Assembly: GCA_934667105.1 (NCBI GenBank)
Contig: CAKULG010000028.1
Coordinates: 1-27,078, forward strand
Reading direction: 5' to 3'
Length of the DNA stretch: 27,078 nt
Source: an uncultured Clostridia bacterium
GTDB lineage: Bacteria > Bacillota > Clostridia > Christensenellales > Aristaeellaceae
Positions within the stretch are counted from its first letter, which is position 1. Each line of letters begins with the position of its first letter. This document shows positions 8,327 through 15,132 of the stretch, one piece after another. The translations under genes and the position numbers were made by a program. The notes beneath the pieces were generated by a model. That model ran no database searches. It was given only the letters and a program-made list of their open reading frames with translations, and was not told the origin of the DNA.

Positions 8327-8354
8327 ATGATACATCATTTTTTGAAAATTGCAA
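8327..8354 (-). promoter_or_regulatory. Candidate promoter of the opp operon
   Basis: On the minus strand TTGCAA (8354-8349) and TATCAT (8332-8327) are 16 bp apart in AT-rich DNA, predicting a start near 8320 and a leader of about 50 nt. The -35 matches four of six positions and the -10 five of six. A perfect TTGACA at 8451-8446 has no matching -10 at the right distance and is less likely. Confidence 0.5.
8336..8350. promoter_or_regulatory. Candidate CodY-binding box
   Basis: CATTTTTTGAAAATT matches the known CodY consensus AATTTTCWGAAAATT at 13 of 15 positions. It lies in the spacer and -35 of the proposed opp promoter, where binding would block RNA polymerase. CodY repression of opp and dpp operons when branched-chain amino acids and GTP are plentiful is well established in Bacillota. 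No codY gene is in this window, so the presence of the regulator is assumed. Confidence 0.5.
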
Positions 8355-8365
8355 GCGAAATACAT

Positions 8366-8393
8366 CGAAAATACAAATATGTTTGATTTTTCG
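8366..8393. promoter_or_regulatory. 28-bp near-palindrome upstream of opp promoter
   Basis: The segment from CGAAAA to TTTTCG is symmetric at most positions (centre CAAA-TATG-TTTG). It lies just upstream of the proposed -35 of the opp promoter and could be an operator. The regulator is unknown. The rest of the gene-free stretch (8394-8550) is AT-rich, with a small ACATGCATGT palindrome at 8475-8484 and nothing else I can name. Confidence 0.35.
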
Positions 8394-8551
8394 CTGTATC
8401 TCAGTAATTTTTGAATATTTGTATTTCATGAAATTCATATTGTGCTGTCAATAGATTTTTATATACCATATTTTACATGCATGTCCGGCATATTTGAACA
8501 CGGTTGAGGGAGCGCGCGAAAAAGCGTCCGGCCGCATGCATCCGGCGCAAT

Positions 8552-8600
8552 AAAAAAAGCGCTCCCCGACGCAAAGAAAACGTTTGCGGATGGGAGCGCC
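8552..8600 (-). terminator. Intrinsic terminator of the DUF1836 gene
   Basis: On the minus strand GGCGCTCCC pairs with GGGAGCGC around an inner CGCAAA/TTTGCG helix, and seven T follow. It lies about 65 nt beyond the DUF1836 stop codon and separates that gene from the opp promoter region. Confidence 0.85.
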
Positions 8601-8666
8601 AGCACGCGCTATGCCGATTTAGCGCCGCGCAGGCTTGTTAAGCTCGAAGGCCGTCGGCGCGCCGCC

Positions 8667-9245
8667 CTATTCCTCCGTGCTGGGGGGCGCGTCCTCCAAG
8701 CGGAGGATTTTTTCCGTCAGCAGCTGGCTGAATCCCGCGATGATGGCGGAGCAAAAAATCAGCCGTTCCACCGCCGCCGTCTCCCCCGGCGCGCCGTTCA
8801 TCACATCCTGGGCGTTCTGACGCACCTGCTGGGCAAAATACAGGCAAGTGGCCTTATGCTCCCGGGCGCACTGATCGTACAGCGCGTGCATTTCCTCCAG
8901 CGATAAATCGGGGGGCAGCATGCGCTTCACATAGGTCATGCTCATGCTCTGCTTCAGAATGCAGATCAACATCAGATACGCCAGATGCAGCCGGGAATAA
9001 CGCTTTTTCCGGGGCGGGGGCATCAGCTTCAGCCGCACATAATTATTCACCGCGCTGGCGGTGATGGCGGGGTTGCCGTGCTCGTCCGCCGGAAGAAAAT
9101 TCAGATACTGCGCCGCCAGGCTTACCACCTGATCGATATACAGGTCGAAGGCGGGCAGCTCCTCCCAGGCGGGCAGCGTAAAGGCCGTCAGATATTTTTC
9201 CCACCGGCGCAGCTTCGCCGCAACCACTTCATTTGCGCACACCAT
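8667..9245 (-). CDS. DUF1836 domain protein (putative MerR-like regulator)
   Basis: This is a 192-residue cytoplasmic protein. The start is the ATG at 9245 (MVCANEVVAAKLRRW), with AAGGGGA 8 nt upstream; the longer in-frame extension to 9335 would run over the promoter. The DUF1836 core is clear in ITASAVNNYVRLKLMPPPRKKRYSRLHLAYL, a MerR-like helix-turn-helix pattern with NNYV, PPPxKKxYSRxHLA and ICILKQ. The rest is mostly helical, without membrane segments. Bacillota genomes often carry such genes, and DNA binding is inferred from the fold only. It is divergent from degV, with about 175 bp between the starts that hold a promoter for each. Its target genes are not indicated by the sequence. 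Confidence 0.8.
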   Translation of the reverse strand: MVCANEVVAAKLRRWEKYLTAFTLPAWEELPAFDLYIDQVVSLAAQYLNFLPADEHGNPAITASAVNNYVRLKLMPPPRKKRYSRLHLAYLMLICILKQSMSMTYVKRMLPPDLSLEEMHALYDQCAREHKATCLYFAQQVRQNAQDVMNGAPGETAAVERLIFCSAIIAGFSQLLTEKILRLEDAPPSTEE

Positions 9246-9290
9246 GCTTCTCTTCCCCTTTTTCGCCGCTCCCTGCGGCGCTTCCCGTTC

Positions 9291-9319
9291 ATTATAGCCG
9301 CCCCGGGCCGGAAACACAA
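9291..9319 (-). promoter_or_regulatory. Candidate promoter of the DUF1836 gene
   Basis: A perfect minus-strand TATAAT (9296-9291) lies 17 bp from a weak TTGTGT (9319-9314). The predicted start is near 9284, about 40 nt before the chosen ATG. This supports the shorter start at 9245, because the longer frame would begin upstream of the transcript. Confidence 0.5.
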
Positions 9320-9359
9320 GAAAATCTGTGAACATTTTTCGAAGGTTTCCCGCCCCGTA

Positions 9360-9388
9360 TTGACATAATACAGTGAACTATGTAAAAT
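9360..9388 (+). promoter_or_regulatory. Sigma-A promoter of degV
   Basis: TTGACA (9360-9365) and TAAAAT (9383-9388) are 17 bp apart. Transcription should begin near 9395, giving a short leader with GGAAAGGAG (9402-9410) before the ATG at 9420. Confidence 0.85.
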
Positions 9389-9419
9389 AATATGCGATAT
9401 TAGGAAAGGAGAAGCCTTT

Positions 9420-10298
9420 ATGAGCGTTTCTATTATCACCGACACCTCCGCCAATTTGCCCTCCCCCCTGACCCGGGAGCTGGGGCTGACGGTTCTTCCT
9501 TTTTGGTATATAGAGCAGGGGCAGGAAAAGGCCTGCCTGGATACGGAAGCGTTTAACGACGAAGCGTTTTACGCCGCCCTGCGCCAGGGCGAGCGGGTGA
9601 CCACCTCCATGATTAACGCGGCGGCCTATCGCGCCGTAATGGAGCCCCTGGCCGCCCAGGGCGAGGATATTCTTTATATTGGCATGTCTTCGGGCATCAG
9701 CGGCGCTTACAACGCGGCGCGGCAGACGGCGGAGGAATTATCCGCCGAATTTCCGGAAAGAAAAATCGTGGCCTTCGACACCCTGGGCGCTTCCCTGGGG
9801 GAGGGGCTGCTGGCGGTGGAGGCGGCGAAAATGAACCGGCTGGGCCTGGGCCTGGAAAGTATTCTGGAGCGGATGCGGAGCATGCGCCAGCGGATGCGCC
9901 AGGTGTTCACGGTGGACGATCTGATGTTTTTGCAGCGGGGCGGCCGCATTTCCCGCATTTCGGCGGTGCTGGGCTCGCTTTTGCAAATCAAGCCTACCCT
10001 GTACGGCGATAGTCAGGGAAAAATTGTGGTGGGCGGTAAATGCCGGGGGCGCAAGGCGGCCCTCAAGGCCCTGGCGGAGGATCTGGCCGCCCACATCCAG
10101 GAGGCCCTGGATCAGACGGTGGGCATCGCCTACGCGGGCTGCCGGGAGGAGGCGGAGGCCCTGGCCGCCATGATTCGCAGGATTTACGAAAAAATCGAAA
10201 TCATGCTGGTGCCCTATGAGCCCGTTACCGGCAGCCATGTGGGCCCCGGCACGGTGGCGCTTTTCTATCAGGGCGCGCCCAACCCCGCGCGGGGATAA
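9420..10298 (+). CDS. DegV family fatty-acid-binding protein
   Basis: This 292-residue cytoplasmic protein of the DegV/FakB family binds a single fatty acid and presents it to a fatty-acid kinase (FakA), feeding exogenous or recycled acyl chains into phospholipid synthesis. Family landmarks are visible in order: TDTSANLP at the N-terminus, the TTSMIN loop, YIGMSSGISGAYNAA, the FAFDT-like region (VAFDTLGAS), DLMFLQRGGRIS, LLQIKPTL and the closing EPVTGSHVGPGTVALFY. These are the positions that hold the carboxylate and the acyl tunnel in known structures. No fakA is in the window. The TAA stop lies within the first bases of a downstream structured repeat. The family call is firm; acyl specificity is unknown. 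Confidence 0.93.
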   Translation: MSVSIITDTSANLPSPLTRELGLTVLPFWYIEQGQEKACLDTEAFNDEAFYAALRQGERVTTSMINAAAYRAVMEPLAAQGEDILYIGMSSGISGAYNAARQTAEELSAEFPERKIVAFDTLGASLGEGLLAVEAAKMNRLGLGLESILERMRSMRQRMRQVFTVDDLMFLQRGGRISRISAVLGSLLQIKPTLYGDSQGKIVVGGKCRGRKAALKALAEDLAAHIQEALDQTVGIAYAGCREEAEALAAMIRRIYEKIEIMLVPYEPVTGSHVGPGTVALFYQGAPNPARG

Positions 10299-10452
10299 CG
10301 ACGGTATAAAATATTTGCGAGGGAGCCTTCTTTGGAAGCCAAAGAAGGCTCCCTCGCGCTCTCTCAAGAAAGTCGATTGTGGGGAAAAAGGCGTCAAGAA
10401 AACGGCCTGTTTCTCCGCCAAGCAGGGGCAATTTTTTTGCAATACAGAAATC
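10299..10452 (-). repeat. Structured intergenic repeat, copy 1a (hairpin 10317-10357)
   Basis: A perfect 19-bp stem, GCGAGGGAGCCTTCTTTGG (10317-10335) with its complement (10339-10357) around AAG, abuts the degV stop. It is followed by an AAGAAAGTCGATTG motif (10367-10380) and a second hairpin (GGCG...AGAAA/TTTCT...CGCC, about 10390-10420). The same order of parts recurs at 19624-19728. In the minus orientation the tail after the stem reads GCAAATATTTTAT, matching the copy at 16175. There is no open reading frame worth calling here. Confidence 0.8.
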
Positions 10453-10471
10453 CTGAACGCATGCTTGCATT

Positions 10472-10804
10472 GAGGAGGGGCTGTGAAAAACACATCTCCA
10501 GTAACGAAGAAGCTGGGATTACGGCGAGAAGCATGTTTCTCTTTGCCAGCGGAGCATAAATAGATCGCATGCTTCTGCCTAACCCAGACAGCTTTCTTGG
10601 AAGGGGGGAGCGAAACGACCGGCCTGCCAGTGGCAGGAGCGGCCTTTAGGGCGCAGGGAGCCCCGCGAGTCAACCGAAACAAGCGGTGGGAGCGGCAGCG
10701 ATCCGCCGCGCCGATTGAGGTTGCGGAAGGGGGAGACGTTCTTTGGCTTACAAGGAACGTCTCCCCCGCAATACTTTGTTTTCGTTTTTTCACAGCCCCT
10801 TCTT
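10472..10804 (+). repeat. Structured repeat, copy 1b, with 15-bp terminal inverted repeats
   Basis: AGGGGCTGTGAAAAA (10476-10490) and its perfect complement (10786-10800) bound a block of about 330 bp. Inside is a segment (10490-10570) closely matching 16054-16134 (GATTACGGCG, TTTCTCTTTGC, AGCGGAG, AGATCG). About 125 bp of extra GC-rich, hairpin-forming sequence follows, and then the family hairpin GGGGGAGACGTTC...GAACGTCTCCCCC (10729-10767) with loop GCTTA. No transposase is encoded. The ends could be those of a MITE or the closing helix of a structured RNA. Confidence 0.8.
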
Positions 10805-10957
10805 TTTTATTCACGGAAAAGCAAGCGGATTCCCTGATATTCGATTTCCCAAATTGAATTTACCCTATAATAATTCTTCCCTTTGTATACAAGCTTTGCA
10901 ATTCTGCATTGAATCTTGCATTTCTGTGTCGAAGCTGCGCAAATTTGCAAAAAACGG

Positions 10958-10986
10958 TTGAAAATGGGTTTCGTTTCTGTTATAAT
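10958..10986 (+). promoter_or_regulatory. Promoter of the Rho-like gene operon
   Basis: TTGAAA (10958-10963) lies 17 bp before TATAAT (10981-10986), which is preceded by TGT, making an extended -10. The predicted start near 10992 leaves a leader of about 195 nt. Between the repeat block and this promoter (10805-10957) I see only AT-rich sequence. Confidence 0.85.
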
Positions 10987-11116
10987 GATAAAAGACAGTG
11001 CTTTCAAACGGATTTTTCTTTTCCCGTCCGAAAATGGAGCCTTTCCTGTCTTTCCAATTTTCGAGAAAGCGGGCCCTTCCGCAGCGCAAAAGCCTGATCT
11101 ATGCTCCCCTTTCGCA

Positions 11117-11141
11117 GGCGGCCAAGGCCGACGCCTTTTTT
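11117..11141 (+). terminator. Possible attenuator in the leader of the Rho-like gene
   Basis: GGCGGCC, a 2-nt loop and GGCCGACGCC form a GC-rich hairpin followed directly by six T (11136-11141), about 47 nt before the ATG. This has the form of an intrinsic terminator inside the leader. The upstream part of the leader is rich in pyrimidines. What would switch it is not visible. Confidence 0.45.
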
Positions 11142-11187
11142 CTCTGCCGCCCGGGGCATTTTCTTATCGCAAGGAGGATTTCATCGC

Positions 11188-13086
11188 ATGAGCGAAGCCT
11201 ATGAAAAAATGACCGTTCTGGCCCTGCGCCGCGTCGCCAAGGAAATGGGCGTGAAGCTGGGGGCCGGCATCAGCAAACAGGGAATTATCGAAAAATTAGC
11301 CGCCGCGGGCGCTTCCGCCTCCCAGGCGAAGGAGGCTCCCGTTCAGGAGGCGCTGGAAATCCCGGAAACCCAGGAAATCCAGGAGGCCCCGGAGGCCCCC
11401 GGCGCACCGGCGCATCCCGTCCGCAAGGCGGCCATCATCGCCGACGACGAGCCGGAGGAAGAAACGGACGATATCCCCGTCCTCACCCCCAATCAAATTC
11501 TGCGGGATATTTCCCGCCCCGCGCCCAGCGCCCCCGTCCCGCGGCCCGCCGCGCCCCGGCCCGCCCCGGCGCAAAGCGGTGCTTCCTCTTTAAGCAATAT
11601 TTCCTCCAAGGCCCCCGCCTTCACGATGGAGGGCTCCCGGGCGTGGCATAATCCCCGGGCCTTCCAGGCTCCCGCCCCCGGCTATCAGCGCGCCCCCGCT
11701 TCCTGGGGTGCGCGCCCGGCCCAGCCCGGCCCCGCCGATTCCCGGCCCTATGCGCCCCGCGCGCCCCAAGCCCGGCCCGATTCCCGGCTGGATATGCGCC
11801 AGGCTCCCCGGCCCGCCGCGCAGTATCCCCAGCGCTTCGGCCCGGAGCAGACGGAGGAGCCCCGCCGCCCCGCCGATTACCGCGCGCCCTACGCCCAGCC
11901 CGCCGACGTCGCTCCCGCTCCGCGCCAGGATTACGCCCCCGCCTATGCGCCGCCCCAGGCGCAGCCCGCCTATTCCCCCGCCGCTCAGGACGCGCTGATG
12001 ACGGGCGAATGCGGCGACGGCAAGGGCGTGCTGGAGGTGCTGCCCGACGGCTTCGGCTTCCTGCGGCAGAATTATCTGCCCGGGAAAAATGACATTTACG
12101 TTTCCAACGCCCAGGTTCGCCGCTTCGGCCTGCGCACGGGCGATCTTGTGGAAGGCAAAACTCGCCCTCAGCGGGAAAACGACCGCTACGGCGCGCTGCT
12201 GTATATCACCGAGGTGAACGGCCAAACGCCCGAGGAAGCGCCCCAGCGGGCCAGCTTCGACGCGCTGACCCCCCTCTACGCCAAGCGCCGCATGGAAGTG
12301 AGCGCGAAAAACCCCGATCCCACCCTGCGGCTGATGGATCTGCTGGCCCCCCTGGGCTACGGCCAGCGGGCGCTGATCGCCCTGCCCCCTCAGGCGGAGG
12401 GCAACGCGCTGCTGCTGAAGCTGGCCGCCGCCGTAAGCCCCAAGGCCCAGGTGATGACGCTGCTGCTGGATGAACGGCCCGAGGACGTGGCCGCCGTGAA
12501 GGAGGCGATTCGGGGCGAGGTGGTGGCCGCAGCCTACGACGAGCCCCCGGAAAATCAGGCCCGGTGCAGCGAGCTGCTGCTGGAGCGGGCGCTGCGCCTG
12601 GCGGAGCAGAAAAAGGACGTGGTGCTACTGGTGAACAGCCTTACCGCGCTGGTTAAGGCCAACAACCTGCTGGCCCTGCAGGCCGCCCGGCTGACGATGG
12701 GCGGCCTGGCCGCCGGGGCCATGACCAAGGCCCGCCGCCTTTTCGGCGCGGCCCGCAATCTGAAGGAGGGCGGCTCCCTGACGGTGATCGCCCTGGCCCA
12801 GACGGGGGCCCCCGGCTCCCTGGAAGAAACGATGCTGGAGGATTTCCGCCGCGCCGCCACCATGACCTGGCAGGCCGCGGGAACGGGCGCGGAGCCCGAC
12901 CGGCTTCTGCCCCAAAAATGCGCCTCCCGCCACGACGAGCTGCTGCTCTCCCCGGAGGAGCTGGCCGCCGCCGGAAAGCTGCGGGCGTTGCTGGAAAACC
13001 AGCCTGAAAAGGTGCTTTCCTTGCTGAAGGAAACGAAAAATAACGCCGAACTGACTGCCCGCCTCAACGCCCCGGCGGAGGATTAA
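11188..13086 (+). CDS. Rho-like protein with destroyed ATP-binding motifs
   Basis: This protein has 632 residues from the ATG at 11188, which has AAGGAGG upstream. Residues 8-40 look like the Rho N-terminal domain. About 45-270 is a Pro/Ala/Arg/Gln-rich, probably disordered insert. Residues 273-340 form the cold-shock RNA-binding domain with DGFGFLR (287-293), DIYVSNAQVRRFGLRTGD and RYGALLYI. The remainder aligns with the Rho motor: LTPLYAKRRME, DERPEDV (E429, catalytic Glu kept), GEVVAAAYDEP, FGAARNLKEGGSLTVIA, and ASRHDELL, whose R581 aligns with the Rho arginine finger. However, the P-loop PPKAGKT reads PPQAEGN (400-406), so Lys and Thr are gone. The Walker B LLDSITR reads LVNSLTA (N483 for Asp). 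The Q-loop and GTGNMEL are also lost. The RNA-binding half looks intact and the motor dead. It heads an operon with the next genes. A canonical rho elsewhere is expected but not seen. Confidence 0.87.
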   Translation: MSEAYEKMTVLALRRVAKEMGVKLGAGISKQGIIEKLAAAGASASQAKEAPVQEALEIPETQEIQEAPEAPGAPAHPVRKAAIIADDEPEEETDDIPVLTPNQILRDISRPAPSAPVPRPAAPRPAPAQSGASSLSNISSKAPAFTMEGSRAWHNPRAFQAPAPGYQRAPASWGARPAQPGPADSRPYAPRAPQARPDSRLDMRQAPRPAAQYPQRFGPEQTEEPRRPADYRAPYAQPADVAPAPRQDYAPAYAPPQAQPAYSPAAQDALMTGECGDGKGVLEVLPDGFGFLRQNYLPGKNDIYVSNAQVRRFGLRTGDLVEGKTRPQRENDRYGALLYITEVNGQTPEEAPQRASFDALTPLYAKRRMEVSAKNPDPTLRLMDLLAPLGYGQRALIALPPQAEGNALLLKLAAAVSPKAQVMTLLLDERPEDVAAVKEAIRGEVVAAAYDEPPENQARCSELLLERALRLAEQKKDVVLLVNSLTALVKANNLLALQAARLTMGGLAAGAMTKARRLFGAARNLKEGGSLTVIALAQTGAPGSLEETMLEDFRRAATMTWQAAGTGAEPDRLLPQKCASRHDELLLSPEELAAAGKLRALLENQPEKVLSLLKETKNNAELTARLNAPAED

Positions 13087-13108
13087 CCCCGTCCATCGCA
13101 CCAAGGAC

Positions 13109-13129
13109 CGGCCCGGGCCCTCCGGGCCG
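13109..13129 (+). other. Intercistronic hairpin after the Rho-like gene
   Basis: CGGCCCG (13109-13115) pairs with CGGGCCG (13123-13129) around a 7-nt loop in the 60-nt gap before the zinc-ribbon gene. No T-run follows, so read-through into the next gene is expected. Confidence 0.55.
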
Positions 13130-13146
13130 AAATCAGGAGGAACACT

Positions 13147-14241
13147 ATGCAAGCCACGAATTACCGCTGCCCCTGCTGCGGCGCGGCGCTGACCTTCGGC
13201 AGTAAAAGCCAGCAGCTGGATTGCGCCGCCTGCGGCAATTCCTTCCCGCTGGAAAGCATCGAGGAGGCCGCGCAAATCCAGGTGGAAAACACCACCGACG
13301 AGCAAATGCATTGGCAGGCGCCCCCCAACCAAGGCTTTGACGAGAGGGAAAACAGCCATATGCGCGCCTACCGCTGCCAGACCTGCGGCGCGGAGATCCT
13401 GGTGGAGGATACCACCGCAGCCAGCGAATGCGTCTATTGCGGCAATCCCACCGTCATGCCCGACGTGCTCGCCGGGGCCTATCGCCCCGACGGGGTGATT
13501 CCCTTCAAAAAGAGCAAAAAAGAGGCCCAGGACGCGCTGCGCGCCCATTGCAAAGGCAAAAAGCTGCTGCCCAACGGCTTTTTCACCGAAAACCGGCTGG
13601 AAAAAATCACGGGCGTATACGTTCCCTTCTGGCTTTTTGAATGCGACGCCGAGGCGGATATGACCTATAACGCCCAGCGGGTGGACGTGCGCCGGGAGGG
13701 CGATTACGAAGTGACCCGCACCCAGCATTTCCTGGTGCGCCGGGGCGGGCATGTGGGCTTTAACGCCGTGCCCGTGGACGGCTCCCAGAAAATGGACGAC
13801 ACGCTGATGGAATCCATCGAGCCCTACAGCGACGAGGCGATAGAAGGCTTCTCCATCGCCTATCTCAGCGGCTATCAGGCCCAGCGCCACGATCAGGACG
13901 CCGCCGCCTGCCAGCCCCGGGCCAACGAGCGCATCCGGGAAAGCGTCCGCGCGCTGATGGCGGGCACGGTGCAGGGCTATTCCTCCTTCACCCCCCTGAA
14001 CACCCAGATCGCCCTGGAGCACGGCCGGGTGCGTCAGGTGCTCATGCCTGTGTGGCTGCTGAACACCCGCTGGCGGGATAAAACCTACACCTTCGCCATG
14101 AACGGCCAGACGGGCCGCTTCGTGGGCGATCTTCCCATGAGCAAGGGCAAATTCTTCAAATACCTGCTGGGCGTGTTCGCCGGGGTGGGGCTGGGCGGCT
14201 GCGCGCTGCTTTATCTGCTGTTCAGCATGGGGGTGCTGTGA
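13147..14241 (+). CDS. Zinc-ribbon membrane protein of unknown function
   Basis: This is a 364-residue protein with two zinc-ribbon knuckle pairs near the N-terminus: CPCC (C8, C10, C11) with CAAC (C26, C29), and CQTC (C77, C80) with CVYC (C95, C98). A conserved soluble domain follows (VIPFKKSKKEAQDALR, ITGVYVPFWLFECDA, LMPVWLLNTRW, FAMNGQTGRFVGDLP). One C-terminal membrane helix (about 336-362) anchors it. Proteins of this kind are often annotated as TFIIB-type zinc ribbon or, wrongly, as PriA helicase; no helicase motif is present. AGGAGG lies 6 nt before the ATG. The stop overlaps the start of the TPM-domain gene, and this pairing recurs in Clostridia, so the two probably act together at the membrane. 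The function is not known. Confidence 0.8.
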   Translation: MQATNYRCPCCGAALTFGSKSQQLDCAACGNSFPLESIEEAAQIQVENTTDEQMHWQAPPNQGFDERENSHMRAYRCQTCGAEILVEDTTAASECVYCGNPTVMPDVLAGAYRPDGVIPFKKSKKEAQDALRAHCKGKKLLPNGFFTENRLEKITGVYVPFWLFECDAEADMTYNAQRVDVRREGDYEVTRTQHFLVRRGGHVGFNAVPVDGSQKMDDTLMESIEPYSDEAIEGFSIAYLSGYQAQRHDQDAAACQPRANERIRESVRALMAGTVQGYSSFTPLNTQIALEHGRVRQVLMPVWLLNTRWRDKTYTFAMNGQTGRFVGDLPMSKGKFFKYLLGVFAGVGLGGCALLYLLFSMGVL

Positions 14242-15056
14242 TGATGAAGAAATTTTTCGTTTTGCTGCTGGCCCTGTGCCTTTTCTGCCTGCCCGCCCTG
14301 GCGGAAAGCCGGGTGACGGATGACGCGGGCCTGCTGACCGCGGAGGAAATCAGCGCTCTGGAAGCGGAAATTCAGTCCCTCCGGGATACCTATCAAATGG
14401 ATTTCGCCCTGGTCACTGAGGAATACAGCAAAACCGCGGGCCGCGCCTTCCATGTATATACCTCCGATTATTTCGAGGCGCATGATTACGGCTGGGGCGC
14501 GAATAAGGACGGCGTGATTTTCCTGGTCAGCCTGGGCGAGAGGGATTACGCCATCGTCACCCACGGAAAGGCCATCCAGGTGTTCACCGATTATGGGATC
14601 GATCAAATCAAAGCGGACGTGGCGCCCTATCTCTCCGACGGGGATTACGCCCAGGCTTTCTCCCGCTTCCTGCGGGCGGCCCGGCAATACCTGGAGCATT
14701 ATGAAGAAGCGGACGCGGCCTATGATATCGATGAGCCCGTCCAGCTGCTCACCCCCGGAGAGCGCCTCGCCGAAACGGCCCCCATTGTATTGATCGTGGC
14801 GCTGGCGGCGGCGCTGATTACCGCCTTTGCCCTCAAGGGCCAATTGAAAACCGTGCGCCGGAGGATCGACGCGGCCTCCTATGTGCGGCAGGGTTCCTTC
14901 CAGCTCTCCCGCGCCCAGGATATCTACCTCTACACCACCACCCACCGCCGCAAGATCGAAACCGAATCCCATAACAACGGCGGCTCGGGCGGCGGCAGCA
15001 GCACCTTCAGCAGCAGTTCCGGCGGCACCTACGGCGGCAGCAGCGGGAAATTCTGA
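14241..15056 (+). CDS. TPM-domain membrane protein
   Basis: A 271-residue protein from the ATG at 14241, which shares one base with the upstream stop TGA; a GTG at 14238 and an ATG at 14244 are alternatives. It has a signal peptide (MMKKFFVLLLALCLFCLPALA, predicted cut before ES), then a TPM/Psb32-type domain beginning RVTDDAGLLTAEEISALEAEI, with GWGANKDGVIFLVSLGERDYAI. One membrane helix follows (APIVLIVALAAALITAFAL), and the cytoplasmic tail ends in a Gly/Ser-rich stretch (SGGGSSTFSSSSGGTYGG). That tail is typical of bacterial TPM proteins. Related domains act in photosystem II repair in plants and cyanobacteria; the bacterial role is unclear. It is coupled to the zinc-ribbon gene. Confidence 0.85.
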   Translation: MMKKFFVLLLALCLFCLPALAESRVTDDAGLLTAEEISALEAEIQSLRDTYQMDFALVTEEYSKTAGRAFHVYTSDYFEAHDYGWGANKDGVIFLVSLGERDYAIVTHGKAIQVFTDYGIDQIKADVAPYLSDGDYAQAFSRFLRAARQYLEHYEEADAAYDIDEPVQLLTPGERLAETAPIVLIVALAAALITAFALKGQLKTVRRRIDAASYVRQGSFQLSRAQDIYLYTTTHRRKIETESHNNGGSGGGSSTFSSSSGGTYGGSSGKF

Positions 15057-15132
15057 TTTTTTTGAAGGAACGGGCCGCGCCGCCGCAGGCTGTTCAAGGC
15101 TCTGTGCGCGCGCCCTTCCGGAAAGGAAAAGC

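Noticed and set aside
8446..8451. Perfect TTGACA on the minus strand as the opp -35
   Set aside because: No acceptable -10 lies 16-18 bp downstream (the best is TGAAAT), so the pair at 8327-8354 was preferred, though the site is noted.
10476..10800. Insertion sequence with a transposase
   Set aside because: The block is too short and has no coding frame for a transposase. Only a non-autonomous element or an RNA remains possible.
10299..10804. CRISPR array or tRNA cluster as explanation for the repeats
   Set aside because: Copies are not regularly spaced, have no uniform spacers and no cas genes, and none folds as a tRNA cloverleaf by eye.
9738..10814. A 358-codon minus-strand frame overlapping degV and the repeat block
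   Set aside because: It mixes a degV antisense shadow with repeat sequence and has no family resemblance or promoter.
10225..10857. Several small open frames on both strands between degV and the Rho-like gene
   Set aside because: They lie in inverted-repeat sequence, lack ribosome binding sites, and read through hairpins as both strands of the same palindrome.
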